In this document: positions 1 through 9,522 of the stretch, in pieces
Position numbering within the stretch: position 1 is the stretch's first letter
Layout: each line of letters starts with the position of its first letter
Source of the DNA: Solibacillus sp. FSL K6-1523
GTDB lineage: Bacteria; Bacillota; Bacilli; Bacillales_A; Planococcaceae
Assembly: GCF_038005225.1 (NCBI RefSeq)
Contig: NZ_JBBOSU010000001.1
Coordinates: forward strand, 3,522,001 to 3,586,000
Length of the DNA: 64,000 nt
Reading direction: 5' to 3'
The notes under the pieces: generated by a model
Told to the model about the DNA's origin: nothing
Databases searched by the model: none
What the model saw: only the letters and a program-made list of their open reading frames with translations
Made by a program: the position numbers and the translations under genes

Positions 1-1
1 G

Positions 2-2140
2 CGAACAACTCAGCACTATATGGAACAGCTTGGGATGTACTATACAGTGACGGCTACTTCATGTTTTTTATGTAGCGCGCTATTAATTGATGGGCGTTCG
101 ATTCAAGAAATTCAAGAAGAAATCACTTATCAACAATCGCAATATGAAAAATATCCAAGTGTTCTCGCAATTGATTTTTTAGCGGAAATGAAAGATTGGA
201 TGGAGGCATTAAAATCTCCTGAACAACAGCCTCATTGGCACGCACCCATTACATTAAAAGATGAAGAAGCCGTTACTGTTATGCACTATACTTTACGTTT
301 ACGGATGGCTTATTTATTTAAAAATGAGGTGCAATTAAAGCAGTTGCTCAACTATTTAGCAAAGCAAAGTTCAGAAGTGTACTCTTTGCCAACGACACCC
401 GTTTATTACTTTTTACGTGGACTTTGTCATATTGATTTTTTAAAGGGTCATATGGCGCCTCCTTGTTCTAAAAAGATGCTATTATCAGAGCTAAAAGATA
501 GTATGCGTCGTTTTAAAAAATGGGCAAAGGAAGCACCTCATCTTTATGAACATTTGTACTTAACGTTGCTCGCTGAGTTTCAATATTTGAATAAAAACTA
601 TGCACAGGCCACATTGTACTATGACCAGGCATTACAACTAGCAACGATGTATCATTTCCCACAAGATGAAGCAATGATTTATGAACGTGCTGGAAAACTA
701 TTCATTGAGTTAAATCAAGCCGCAAAAGCGCGCTATTATATTTCGCAAAGTATTAACAAATTACGCGAATGGGGTGCCATTACGATTGCCAATCATTGGG
801 AAAATGAATATTCTAATTTTGTCATTCAACAAACACAACCAATTCAACCGACTGTTTCATTTGACATAATTAGCTTATTAGAAACAACGCATGCGCTAGC
901 AAATGATATTAGTATCGAAGAATTGCTACAAAAACTATTAATTTCCATAATAAAACAGGCAAATGCAACTTCTTGCCACTTTATTCGTTATGCTGAAAAT
1001 CATTTTTACACATTTGCTAAAGTTGCTATGGAGCATGATCAATTTCAGTTCACAGTATTACCAGAGCAAATCGATTTCGCAATAAAAGGCGTTGTAGATT
1101 ATTCCTTACTAGTAAACGAGCCACTCGTAGAAGGTAATTTAGTAAATAATAAATATTTTAGCCATTTAAGTGTACAAGCAAAATCATTTTTATGTATGCC
1201 CATTCATTATAAAGGGAAAATTCAGGCCTTTTTATACTTAGAAAATAACTTACTTGAGAATGCCTTTAATGCCGTTCAACTAGAATTACTACGCATTATT
1301 GCAACTCAACTGGCCGTTACACTCGAAAATGCAGAAATCTATTCTGATTTAGAAAGCCGCGTAAAAGAGCGTACAGCCGCCTTAGATGAAATGAATATTT
1401 ACTTAAAAGATGCCAATGATCGTCTCGCTATGAATGAGCAAGAACGTAAAAAGTTAATCCAAAGTATATCGCATGAATTACGTTCCCCGCTCACATCAAC
1501 ATTAGGCTTTATTGATTCAATTTTGGATGGTGTTGTTCAAGATCCTGAACAGCAAATTCAATATTTGCAACGCAGTCGCGAAAGGCTCATCGCATTAAAT
1601 CGTCTCATTCAAGATTTATTTGAACTGACAAAGCTTGAAGCAGGACGATCAGAATTTAACTATACAAAAATGTCTATACAACACTTTTTTAAAGATTTTG
1701 CTTACCGCTTTGAGGAGGAGGTTCATCAAGCAAATCTCGCTTACTCCGCTTCTAGCACTTTACAGTCTGACTTATATGTTCAAGTGGATTTATTGCGAAT
1801 CGAGCAAGTATTGTCTAATTTAATTTCTAATGCTATAAAATATACGAACGAGGGGCAAATTTCACTTTCGATGTCTATTCAAAATAATGAGCTTCTTTGT
1901 GTCATTGAAGATAGCGGGATTGGTATTCTTTCAAATGAACTACCATTTATTTTTGATAGCTATTACCGCGCATCAAATTCAAATCAATTGAATTCGCACG
2001 GGATTGGATTAGCGATTTGTAAAGAAATCATTACACAGCATGGTGGGAAGATTTTTGCGGATAGTATTCATAATCATGGCTCCAAATTCTATTTTACTCT
2101 CCCGATTTCAACTGAAAATAACAGATCGAGTTACTTATAA
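2..2140 (+). CDS. GAF-histidine kinase, C-terminal part of a multidomain sensor kinase (5' end outside window)
   Basis: The reading frame is open to the left edge, so the N-terminus is missing. The visible part has helical TPR-like sequence (first ~260 residues from the ATG at 20), a GAF-like domain (~290-440), a coiled linker, a HisKA domain with phospho-acceptor His near residue 485 (motif SHELRSP) and a HATPase domain with N box (NLISNAIKY) and G boxes (DSGIGI, GIGLAICKE). It aligns along its whole length with the C-terminal half of the gene at 34500-39659, so the missing part probably carries the same kinase-like and ATPase domains. It would act as a cytoplasmic sensor kinase; no cognate response regulator is adjacent. 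The stimulus is unknown. Confidence 0.85.
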   Translation, partial: RTTQHYMEQLGMYYTVTATSCFLCSALLIDGRSIQEIQEEITYQQSQYEKYPSVLAIDFLAEMKDWMEALKSPEQQPHWHAPITLKDEEAVTVMHYTLRLRMAYLFKNEVQLKQLLNYLAKQSSEVYSLPTTPVYYFLRGLCHIDFLKGHMAPPCSKKMLLSELKDSMRRFKKWAKEAPHLYEHLYLTLLAEFQYLNKNYAQATLYYDQALQLATMYHFPQDEAMIYERAGKLFIELNQAAKARYYISQSINKLREWGAITIANHWENEYSNFVIQQTQPIQPTVSFDIISLLETTHALANDISIEELLQKLLISIIKQANATSCHFIRYAENHFYTFAKVAMEHDQFQFTVLPEQIDFAIKGVVDYSLLVNEPLVEGNLVNNKYFSHLSVQAKSFLCMPIHYKGKIQAFLYLENNLLENAFNAVQLELLRIIATQLAVTLENAEIYSDLESRVKERTAALDEMNIYLKDANDRLAMNEQERKKLIQSISHELRSPLTSTLGFIDSILDGVVQDPEQQIQYLQRSRERLIALNRLIQDLFELTKLEAGRSEFNYTKMSIQHFFKDFAYRFEEEVHQANLAYSASSTLQSDLYVQVDLLRIEQVLSNLISNAIKYTNEGQISLSMSIQNNELLCVIEDSGIGILSNELPFIFDSYYRASNSNQLNSHGIGLAICKEIITQHGGKIFADSIHNHGSKFYFTLPISTENNRSSYL

Positions 2141-2207
2141 ATAGAAACAAACAGTCTGACTATGTTATTTTAATAGAGTATATTTACTTTATAGGGAGGG
2201 AAAACCA

Positions 2208-2411
2208 TTGTCGCTTTATAAACGTGGCTACTTCTTTTTACTAATCGGGATTATTTTACTAGCTATTTCTGTATTTGTAACGGTAAATTTAAATATTTGG
2301 GTATGGGGTGCCATCTTTATTTTAAGTATATTGTTATGTACGGTTGGTATTATTTTATTGATCATCCATCTATTTAGAGAGGTTAAAAAAGATAAAGAAA
2401 AAAATAGTTAA
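2208..2411 (+). CDS. Small two-helix membrane protein
   Basis: A 67-residue protein starts at TTG, with a strong GGGAGG ribosome site 2192-2198 about nine bases upstream. It has two hydrophobic helices (about residues 8-28 and 33-55), separated by a short NIWVWG turn, and a charged Lys/Glu C-terminal tail predicted to be cytoplasmic. I recognise no family motif. It follows the sensor kinase by 67 bp and is followed by a strong terminator, so it could be the last cistron of that transcript. Function unknown. Confidence 0.7.
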   Translation: MSLYKRGYFFLLIGIILLAISVFVTVNLNIWVWGAIFILSILLCTVGIILLIIHLFREVKKDKEKNS

Positions 2412-2414
2412 CAA

Positions 2415-2462
2415 AGAAAGCACGATGAGCTGGATTAAAACCGGCTTCATCGTGCTTTTTTA
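2415..2462. terminator. Bidirectional intrinsic terminator
   Basis: An inverted repeat AAAGCACGATGA...TCATCGTGCTTTTT lies between two convergent genes. It has A-rich and T-rich flanks, so it can stop both the small membrane protein transcript (+) and the SNF2 helicase transcript (-). Confidence 0.85.
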
Positions 2463-5400
2463 AATCATTAAAATCTCCCGAATATCTTCTTCTGTTAAAG
2501 TAGTCGTCGAATTCCCTTCAAAATCAAGAATATCTGCAATGAGATGCCGCTTTCTATCTTGTAGCGCATTCATTTTTTCTTCAATTGTGCCGCGTGCAAC
2601 GAGCTTAATAACTTGCACTGTATTTTTCTGCCCCATTCGATGCGCACGACTTGCTGCTTGTTCTTCAACCGCTGGATTCCACCATAAGTCATATAAAATA
2701 ACCGTGTCTGCACCAGTTAAATTCAACCCTGTTCCACCTGCTTTTAAAGAAATTAAAAACACATCACGCTCCCCATCGTTAAATCGGTCGCATAGTTGCA
2801 CACGTTCCTCTGAATCTGTTTGTCCATCCAAATAAAAATACGCTTCATTTTGACGAGTTAGCTCTCGCCCAATTAGCTCCAGCATTTTTGTAAACTGCGA
2901 GAAGATTAACACCCTTCTGCCCGAATGTTTCGACTCTTCAAGTATTTGGAGCAGCTGCTCAAATTTTGCAGAACCTCCTTTGTAACCTTCAACAAATAAG
3001 GCTGGGTGACAACAAATTTGGCGCAGTCTCGTTATACCTGCTAATATGCGAATTTTATTTTTCTTGAACGTTTCTTTGTCGAGGTGTTTAAATGTATCCT
3101 CTCGCAGCTTCGCCAAATACGCCGCATACAATTGCTTTTGTTCATCCAACAGCTCTGAAGATTCTAAAAGTTCATTTTTAGCAGGCAGTTCTGCGAGGAC
3201 ATCTTCTTTCAATCGACGTAATAAAAAAGGCCGTACTCTCCGTGCGATATCTTTTCTTGATAAGGGACTATATGCCTCCAAGCCTTGAAATAATTGTGGG
3301 AAAATTACATGATACAGCGACCATAACTCCTCTTGATTATTTTCAACAGGTGTTCCCGTTAACCCAAAACGATAATCCGCATTTAACTTTTTAACGGCTC
3401 TTGCTGTTTGGGTCATTGGATTTTTAAATGCCTGCGCCTCGTCAAAGAAAACAGTATGAAATGTTTGCTTTTCATACCACGCTAAATCACGACGCAATAA
3501 TGGATAAGAAGTAATAAAGACATCCAACTCGCCCCAATCTTTTTGCAATGCCTTCCTTGCCGCTTGGTCGCCATCTATGACAAGCACTTGCAATTCAGGT
3601 GCAAATTTCATCATTTCATGGAGCCAGTTGTACGTTAAAGACGACGGGCACACAATTAAAACAGGTTGCTTGTTTGCGCGAATAGATGCTAATTCAGAAA
3701 CGATGAACGCAATACTTTGCACCGTTTTCCCCAGCCCCATATCATCCGCCAAAACACCGCCAAATCCGTAGCTTGCTAGTTGCTTCATCCAGTTAAATCC
3801 TTGCTTTTGATAGCCTCTTAAAACACCTGCTAAACTCGGGGGGACATCAAAGTTCAATAGCTCAGGTTGCATTAATTGTGCAAGAAACTGGCGGAATGAT
3901 TGTTCTGGTGTGAATACATTACTATCATCAATCATTTCTAAAAACTTTAAGCTTTCTAAAATTGGCATTGCTAATGTCGCTTCATATTGATCATCCTGTA
4001 CCGGACCTGCTAGTAAGAAACGACGGATTTCTTCCATTTCTTTCGTTTCAAGTGAAAGTAAAGAATCATTCGGCAAGCGATAATATTTTTGCTTCACTTC
4101 AAGCGCTTGTAAAAGGCTTTTTATTTCTTTATTTGTAATGCCATCCATCTCAAATTTGAATTCGAGCCAATTTGTTCGTTCTTGTTTCACTTTGACGACT
4201 ATTTTTGGAAAGGTCGTTGGTTTAACGAGCCGATTTCGCACAGCAGTCGTCGCATAAATTTGCGTAAGCTGTCGAAGTTCTGGCATGACATGGTATAAAA
4301 AGGCGTATTCCAACTCTTCATTTTGCATAAAATAGCCGCCATCTGTTTTCGTAAAACCGCTTGCATCCATTAACTCAAGTATTTGCCGTTCCTTTTGTTC
4401 ATCCCGGATAACCGTCAAATTTGCTATGTCATCAGCGTTTTCAAGCGGCTGAATCACGACATGATCATAATGAAATTCTAGCCCAGCCAACAATCGATTT
4501 TTCAGACGATCTAAGTAAAGTTTCGCAACGAGTGGGGTTGTCATCATTTCCTTCATTAGCTGCTCGCTTAATGTGACATGCCCCAATTTGCGCAAACCAG
4601 GGATGACCGTTTTTAAAAACTGAGGCATTTGTTCCTGTGAAATCGGCACAACGCTCGTATTTGGCGCAACAAGCATATGTTGCAGCTCTGTTAAGCGTGT
4701 ACAATCCTGTTCTTCTAATTGATATATACAGCCATTACTAACAACACATTGATAGGCACTGAAGAGCGTCATTCCTTCAAAGCCTTTCACTAGTAATTGA
4801 TAGTGCTCACCTTGTTCTTCCACTAAAAATTGTAATGGTGGGACACCCTCTGCTAATCGTAATGGCTGTTTGATGTGTTTGTCTTGTTCAAGTAATACAT
4901 CTGTTGTTTGAGTAAGTAAAGATAAAAGCCCTTTCCAAGCAGATGGCGGTATAAGTAAGCCTTCCAGACTACTGCTCGCCTCATAAGGTAACGTCTCGAT
5001 AAACATTTGTTCATCACGGGCAACACGAATCAATTGATGCAGCACCGCGTCTACTTCGTTAACAAAGCAATGTTCATTTGGATTAAAAGTGAAGTTTGAA
5101 GTTATTGGATAAGGTTTCCCTTTACTTAATTGCTGAAGAAAATCGCGAATCGGTATGATTTTCATGTTTTCCACTAAAATTTCGGTGCTAAATAAATATT
5201 GTCCTTGCCCAATCGAGATAGGCTTCAGTAATAATTGAACTTCTAATATTTGTCTGTTTTCAAAATGGAGCTGGTGGCGACTTTTTCTTGTTGGCTCCTG
5301 TTGAAAGAGCCTCATGAATCCCGCTGACAACTCATTTCTACCCGAAAAATGTCCGAGTTGTCGCTGTTCATGAAGCGCGATTAATACAGCCGCCACATGT

Positions 5401-5639
5401 TGACAACTTTTATCAAAGCCTGCGAGTGTCGGACAGCTACAAGATGTTTGAATCTTATCATGCTTATCTTTTTCGATTGTGACATGAAAAGTTTCTGCTC
5501 CTTGTACAGTCGCGTTGCATATGTCTGAATTTTGATCCTGTATGCTTACTTTACCTGTGCGAAGGAACGTTTCCCCTCTTTTGAAGGAGACAGTCCCGCA
5601 CATTTCTTTTATTATTTTTGGATTGATTTTAATATCCAT
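2460..5639 (-). CDS. SWIM zinc-finger SNF2-family helicase
   Basis: This is a Swi2/Snf2-type ATPase of the bacterial class with an N-terminal SWIM zinc finger (motif CSC...CQH around residues 66-81). A long SNF2-associated region follows (~100-600). The C-terminal ATPase carries Walker A DDMGLGKT, the DEAQ box, the LTGTP motif and the helicase C-terminal motifs FSQFTKM and SRAHRMGQ. The family translocates on double-stranded DNA, probably in repair or transcription-complex recycling; the exact role here is not shown. The ATG at 5639 is chosen because AAGGAG (5648-5653) lies eight bases upstream. A GTG two codons earlier (5645) would leave only two bases. The length of about 1059 residues is normal for the family, and all motor motifs are intact. 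Confidence 0.93.
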   Translation of the reverse strand: MDIKINPKIIKEMCGTVSFKRGETFLRTGKVSIQDQNSDICNATVQGAETFHVTIEKDKHDKIQTSCSCPTLAGFDKSCQHVAAVLIALHEQRQLGHFSGRNELSAGFMRLFQQEPTRKSRHQLHFENRQILEVQLLLKPISIGQGQYLFSTEILVENMKIIPIRDFLQQLSKGKPYPITSNFTFNPNEHCFVNEVDAVLHQLIRVARDEQMFIETLPYEASSSLEGLLIPPSAWKGLLSLLTQTTDVLLEQDKHIKQPLRLAEGVPPLQFLVEEQGEHYQLLVKGFEGMTLFSAYQCVVSNGCIYQLEEQDCTRLTELQHMLVAPNTSVVPISQEQMPQFLKTVIPGLRKLGHVTLSEQLMKEMMTTPLVAKLYLDRLKNRLLAGLEFHYDHVVIQPLENADDIANLTVIRDEQKERQILELMDASGFTKTDGGYFMQNEELEYAFLYHVMPELRQLTQIYATTAVRNRLVKPTTFPKIVVKVKQERTNWLEFKFEMDGITNKEIKSLLQALEVKQKYYRLPNDSLLSLETKEMEEIRRFLLAGPVQDDQYEATLAMPILESLKFLEMIDDSNVFTPEQSFRQFLAQLMQPELLNFDVPPSLAGVLRGYQKQGFNWMKQLASYGFGGVLADDMGLGKTVQSIAFIVSELASIRANKQPVLIVCPSSLTYNWLHEMMKFAPELQVLVIDGDQAARKALQKDWGELDVFITSYPLLRRDLAWYEKQTFHTVFFDEAQAFKNPMTQTARAVKKLNADYRFGLTGTPVENNQEELWSLYHVIFPQLFQGLEAYSPLSRKDIARRVRPFLLRRLKEDVLAELPAKNELLESSELLDEQKQLYAAYLAKLREDTFKHLDKETFKKNKIRILAGITRLRQICCHPALFVEGYKGGSAKFEQLLQILEESKHSGRRVLIFSQFTKMLELIGRELTRQNEAYFYLDGQTDSEERVQLCDRFNDGERDVFLISLKAGGTGLNLTGADTVILYDLWWNPAVEEQAASRAHRMGQKNTVQVIKLVARGTIEEKMNALQDRKRHLIADILDFEGNSTTTLTEEDIREILMI

Positions 5640-5738
5640 GCTCACCGCTCCTTCTATCTAGGTCCATTTTTTATTTATCATAACACAAACCATTAGCGGT
5701 ATTGGATTTCCTGAAGGTGCACGTCTATTCTATATAGA

Positions 5739-5843
5739 CCTCACCGTTTGGTTGTAATGGGTCTACCGATTTTCATGGTTATCCGTCACTTTCAACTTTC
5801 TATCCGCCCATCCCGGTTTTCATCCTACCCATCCCGTGTGCAA
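5739..5843. repeat. Degenerate 21-bp tandem repeat array
   Basis: Five consecutive 21-base units can be stacked (starting 5739, 5760, 5781, 5802, 5823). They share a TCC-CCAT...GTTTT-like pattern, for example units beginning TCCGTCACTTTC, TCCGCCCATCCC and CCTACCCATCCC. The array lies between the divergent SNF2 and SDR genes and is not coding. A second array with the same period occurs at 40473-40590. Confidence 0.5.
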
Positions 5844-5909
5844 ATAACAGGATTAATTGAGTAAACATGTTATCATAGAGCTATACTTAGAAAACAAGGA
5901 GTTGTTCAT

Positions 5910-6635
5910 ATGGCACAGTCATTACAAGGGAAAATCGCCTTTATTACAGGTGCAGCACGAGGTATCGGGAAGGCAACAGCTTTTGCACTTGCGAACGAAG
6001 GGGTGCATATCGGCTTAATCGCACGTAACGAAGATGCATTACAAACGGTGGCAGCGCAGTTAAAAGAACTTGGCGTGAACACAGCGTATGCGAGTGCAAA
6101 CGTTGCGAATTTAGAAGAAGTAGAAACAGCGATTGCTTCTTTAACAGAGCAGCTTGGTTCTGCTGATATTTTAATAAACAATGCAGGTATCGGTAAATTT
6201 GCTAGCGTGTTAGACATGGATCCGGCAGAATGGAAAGAAATCGTGGATGTGAATTTATTCGGAACATACAATGTGACACGTACTGTTTTACCACAGCTCA
6301 TCGAGAAAAACGGTGGCGATATTATTAATATTTCGTCAACAGCAGGTCTTGGAGGCGCAGCTACTTCAAGTGCATACAGTGCGTCAAAATTCGGTGTGAT
6401 TGGTCTAACTGAATCATTAGCACAAGAAGTTCGCCGTCACAACATTCGTGTAACTGCACTTACACCAAGTACGGTTGTAACTGACTTAGCACGCGATATG
6501 AACTTAATCGACGAGGCGAAAGCTGAACGATTAATGCAAGCGGAAGATATGGCTGAACTGATTGTTTCCCAGCTAAAACTAAACAAACGCGTTTACTTAA
6601 AGAACGCAACAATGATTACAACAAATCCATTTTGA
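5910..6635 (+). CDS. SDR-family oxidoreductase (FabG-like 3-ketoacyl reductase type)
   Basis: A 241-residue classical short-chain dehydrogenase. The glycine motif GAARGIGKA lies at the N-terminus, NNAG in the middle, and the catalytic Ser-Tyr-Lys set includes Tyr156 and Lys160 (YSASK). The sequence is close to the YkvO/FabG/3-oxoacyl-ACP reductase group, but substrate cannot be read from it. NAD(P)-dependent reduction in the cytosol is expected. The ribosome site AAGGAG precedes the ATG. A possible promoter is TTGAGT (5857-5862) with TATACT (5882-5887), although the 19-base spacer is long. The gene is monocistronic and ends at a strong terminator. Confidence 0.88.
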   Translation: MAQSLQGKIAFITGAARGIGKATAFALANEGVHIGLIARNEDALQTVAAQLKELGVNTAYASANVANLEEVETAIASLTEQLGSADILINNAGIGKFASVLDMDPAEWKEIVDVNLFGTYNVTRTVLPQLIEKNGGDIINISSTAGLGGAATSSAYSASKFGVIGLTESLAQEVRRHNIRVTALTPSTVVTDLARDMNLIDEAKAERLMQAEDMAELIVSQLKLNKRVYLKNATMITTNPF

Positions 6636-6640
6636 TTATG

Positions 6641-6674
6641 AAAAAACTGAGCTACTAACCAGCTCAGTTTTTTT
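6641..6674. terminator. Bidirectional intrinsic terminator
   Basis: A perfect stem AAAAAACTGAGCT / AGCTCAGTTTTTT with a seven-base loop lies between the convergent SDR and TOPRIM genes. Confidence 0.9.
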
Positions 6675-6683
6675 CATTTCCCC

Positions 6684-7403
6684 CTATCCCAACTCATTCA
6701 AATAATCAAAAATTAACGGCACATTCGTTGCACGCTTTAATGAATTAATGTCCTCAGAAATGAAATCCCAGCTTGCTTTATATGTATCCTCGCAACTTTC
6801 ATTTCTTGGGACGGGCATAAATTGATTTAAAAACTCTTCAACCGGCATCGTCAAATCATCTAAAAAATCCTCCACTTTTTCCATCTTGGAACCTTTTTCA
6901 GGATTCATTTCATTGAATAATACATGCTCTAAATTTCTTGAAAAATAATAAAGTTGATAGCTAAACGTGGAAATATACGCTGCCGATTTCATTATTTGAA
7001 TATTTCTAGAACGCACTAAATTTCTTTCTTCCATTTTTCCCTTTTGCGTTTCAGAACTGACACTAATGCAGCCTTCTAAATACTTCGTTAAACCATTTTG
7101 CTCGGCATCAATCGTAATATTAGACGGTCCTACAAAACAGCCATCCGTATCTAAAATATGCAGCACAACTAATATATCCGACGAGTTAAACCTTCTTTTA
7201 ATTAATACTTCTTTCACTTTATCTCCAATTAGTTTTTTAATTGGTTTTGATTTTTGGTCAATTTGATAAAAAATATCCCCTCTGTACGGCTCAAACCGAA
7301 TTTCTTTATCATTAAATAATTGCCTTAATCGCTCAATTAGTAATGTCTCATCCGTATCGCCCTCAACTAGTAAAATAACGACTTTCTTTTGGGCATTAGT
7401 CAA
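6684..7403 (-). CDS. TOPRIM-domain protein, partner of the upstream AAA ATPase
   Basis: A protein of about 239 residues opens with a TOPRIM fold: a conserved Glu in VVILLVEGDTDE, then an Asp-x-Asp in LHILDTDG. This is the metal-binding set of OLD, RloB and AriB-type nucleases or nickases. The C-terminal half is helical with no motif I recognise. I place the start at the TTG at 7403: GGAGG (7408-7412) lies just upstream, the TOPRIM strand begins a few residues later, and the start overlaps the ATPase stop by only eight bases, implying translational coupling. In-frame ATGs further upstream (7442, 7457, 7472) would overlap more. ATPase plus TOPRIM pairs are typical of anti-phage modules (PARIS, AbiL, Gabija-like); which family this belongs to is not clear. 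Confidence 0.7.
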   Translation of the reverse strand: MTNAQKKVVILLVEGDTDETLLIERLRQLFNDKEIRFEPYRGDIFYQIDQKSKPIKKLIGDKVKEVLIKRRFNSSDILVVLHILDTDGCFVGPSNITIDAEQNGLTKYLEGCISVSSETQKGKMEERNLVRSRNIQIMKSAAYISTFSYQLYYFSRNLEHVLFNEMNPEKGSKMEKVEDFLDDLTMPVEEFLNQFMPVPRNESCEDTYKASWDFISEDINSLKRATNVPLIFDYLNELG

Positions 7404-8721
7404 TGATCCTCCCTGCTTTCCTAAATGATTTCTTAATGTCATACATATTTGTTTCATTGTAAATCTGCTCATCCTGTCCGCCTAACTGAACAGCTCGTAA
7501 ATAAATATCCCGCGCATTGCTTAATTTCTTTACGCCTTTTAATTGTAAATAACGTTCTTCTTCATTTAGTGTCGTAAACCATAAGTTATGAATTGGAAGA
7601 ACTTCTAAAATACGTAAATTATGTGATGTGAAAAATAATTGCCCTTTACCATTTTCACTAATGACTTCTAACATCTCACCTAATAAATATTCAAAAATGC
7701 CCGCATCTAATTCATCAATGACCACACATGCATTCGGATTGTTATACACCGCAATTAGCGTACTTAATATAGAAATAATCTTCAGTACACCTTGTGATTC
7801 ACAACGCAGCGGCAGCTCAATTTCATCTTTCACCGATAAAAATTCAAAGCGAATGCCGTCTTTCCCGTTGCTCATTTTCTCAAGATTAATTTTACGAACT
7901 TTCACGTGAAGTCCTGGGATAATCGTTCTTAATACGACATTTGTTTGATCAATTACCTTTTGGATCGTTGCAAACATTTCCTCAGACAACAGCATTGTAT
8001 CTCGCAATTCATAAGGAATGTTCCCTCTTAAATTTTCAAGATGAATACTGAAGGGCATAATAAGATTAGCGACTAATAAGCCATATTGAATTGTATCAAT
8101 GACATGAAAATCCTTATTAAAATCTTGGCGTAAATTGATAATTATTTCTCGTTCTTCTTCACTCAAAAATGCTTCATATACGTCTTTCAGCTCTTTCCGA
8201 AAAACAAATGACGTGGCATTTTCCTCTGCCATCCGGTCCGCTACCATCATGTTTACACGATTCATTTCTGAAAATGCTTCCATCTTTTTATTTCGAAATG
8301 AAATATTTCGTTCGTTTTTCGAGATGATTTCCTTATATCTTTTGCCACTCGTATTTTCTTTATAATATAAATTTTCACCTAAAACGCTTAGATTATCCGT
8401 ACCTTCTTGCAATATGACATGATATTTAACAAAATACTCCCCTAACTCATTTGTAATTAAAAATTCAAATTGTAGCTCTACCTGTTTTTCTTTAAAATAA
8501 ATCAATTTTTCTTTATTCATTGGTAATGTATAGGAGTTTAATAAACTTTTTAATAAACTAAACGCTTCGACAACGGCCGTTTTCCCCGAGCCGTTTTGAC
8601 CATAAAAGCCAATGACATCCGCTTCGTATTTACTGAAGTCAGAATTTGTTTTAAATTCACCTTTTTTTACATTTTTTAAATGATGAATGCGAGCACTTTT
8701 CACACGAATTATTTTCCCCAT
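7396..8721 (-). CDS. AAA/ABC-type ATPase of an ATPase-TOPRIM pair (defence-like)
   Basis: This 441-residue SMC/RecF-like ATPase (AAA_15/AAA_21 type) has Walker A GQNGSGKT near residue 40. Near the C-terminus it has a signature-like segment around CESQGVLK, Walker B VVIDELDAG and the switch histidine in FFTSHNLR. There is no long coiled coil between the halves, so it is an OLD/AriA/RloA-like ATPase rather than a repair SMC. It starts at ATG with AGGGGAA upstream. The downstream TOPRIM gene overlaps its stop, so the two are one operon. In characterised relatives the ATPase senses phage and restrains or activates the TOPRIM effector; that role here is inference from family and gene order. Confidence 0.8.
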   Translation of the reverse strand: MGKIIRVKSARIHHLKNVKKGEFKTNSDFSKYEADVIGFYGQNGSGKTAVVEAFSLLKSLLNSYTLPMNKEKLIYFKEKQVELQFEFLITNELGEYFVKYHVILQEGTDNLSVLGENLYYKENTSGKRYKEIISKNERNISFRNKKMEAFSEMNRVNMMVADRMAEENATSFVFRKELKDVYEAFLSEEEREIIINLRQDFNKDFHVIDTIQYGLLVANLIMPFSIHLENLRGNIPYELRDTMLLSEEMFATIQKVIDQTNVVLRTIIPGLHVKVRKINLEKMSNGKDGIRFEFLSVKDEIELPLRCESQGVLKIISILSTLIAVYNNPNACVVIDELDAGIFEYLLGEMLEVISENGKGQLFFTSHNLRILEVLPIHNLWFTTLNEEERYLQLKGVKKLSNARDIYLRAVQLGGQDEQIYNETNMYDIKKSFRKAGRIID

Positions 8722-8909
8722 TTCAATTCCCCTGTCTCTTTAATTAGATACAAAAAAGTATATCAAATCTATTTAATTTAAATAATGGATATTTTTTTAT
8801 CAATTTTCATTTTAATACTACTATTTACTTCATTTTAACGACTATACACTATTTCCGAATTAGATTTTAAATTGCGATCATTTAACTGATAAATAAATGC
8901 CTCAATGCT

Positions 8910-8944
8910 AAAAACGCCATTTCATTGTTTGAAATGGCGTTTTT
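8910..8944. terminator. Intrinsic terminator (perfect 15-bp stem)
   Basis: AAAAACGCCATTTCA pairs perfectly with TGAAATGGCGTTTTT. It has A and T tracts on both sides and can work in either direction. It is the second of two terminators downstream of the minus-strand zinc-ribbon gene. Confidence 0.85.
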
Positions 8945-8960
8945 AGAATTATTAGTAGTA

Positions 8961-8996
8961 TGGAAAAAGCTGCCGAAATCATACTTCGACAGCTCT
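8961..8996 (-). terminator. Intrinsic terminator after repeat copy 1
   Basis: On the minus strand AGCTGTCGAA...TTCGGCAGCT is followed by TTTTT. It lies just beyond repeat copy 1, so the transcript order is zinc-ribbon gene, repeat, terminator. Confidence 0.7.
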
Positions 8997-9001
8997 TTAA
9001 T

Positions 9002-9176
9002 CAAATACGCATTGGCGTAATTGCGTCCAGATTTTTTCGAGCTCACTCGAAAAAATCTATAACATCCGCCGGGGCATAAATTGATTCAGCTAAGGTTGGA
9101 ATCCCACCTATAGCAGTAGGGGAATTCTATACCTATCGTTTTGCATTGGGTACAAATGAATTTGCTGAATCAAGTT
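9002..9176 (-). repeat. Stop-codon-associated modular hairpin repeat, copy 1 (short form)
   Basis: Read on the minus strand (sense of the host gene), it starts AACTTGATTCAGC three bases after the TAA of the zinc-ribbon gene. It has a loop-out of about 80 bases, closes with GCTGAATCAATTT, then the shared block CCGGCGGATGT, the stem AGATTTTTTCGAG / CTCGAAAAAATCT and GACGCAATTACGCC. The final palindrome is degraded (ATGCGTATTTG). It lacks the double-hairpin module seen in copies 2-4. Confidence 0.85.
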
Positions 9177-9179
9177 AGA

Positions 9180-9389
9180 TTATCGTGATTCTCTTGGTGG
9201 TACACACACTTCGCATTTTCTTTGATTATTATTTTTAAATTTCGTAAATGTTTTTTCGAAATTTTGCCCACATGCGCATTTAAATAATAACTTTTGCGAA
9301 AATCCATGATACTCAGTAGAAAGTAATTTACTCTCTGAATTTTTCACTACAAACTCACGGATCTTGTCAATCGTCCATTTTTTATTCAT
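9180..9389 (-). CDS. Short zinc-ribbon protein (possible fragment)
   Basis: A protein of 69 residues begins MNKKWTIDKIREFV and carries a Cys-x-Cys...Cys-x-x-Cys set (CACG and CEVC) typical of small treble-clef zinc domains. Such domains are often found repeated in phage or mobile-element proteins next to endonuclease domains. The single unit here could be a complete small protein or a remnant. The ATG at 9389 follows GGAAGGA by nine bases; a TTG six codons earlier is less likely. The stop codon abuts repeat copy 1. No function assigned. Confidence 0.55.
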   Translation of the reverse strand: MNKKWTIDKIREFVVKNSESKLLSTEYHGFSQKLLFKCACGQNFEKTFTKFKNNNQRKCEVCVPPRESR

Positions 9390-9522
9390 CTTCAAACATC
9401 CTTCCAATTAGGCTTAACATACCCTAATCCATCTAAGTGCTCTATTATAGCATTTTTTTGATTACTGTTGTAGTTAGGTGGAATGAAATGTTTTCGGATT
9501 TTCAGGTGAGGCTATTTTATTG

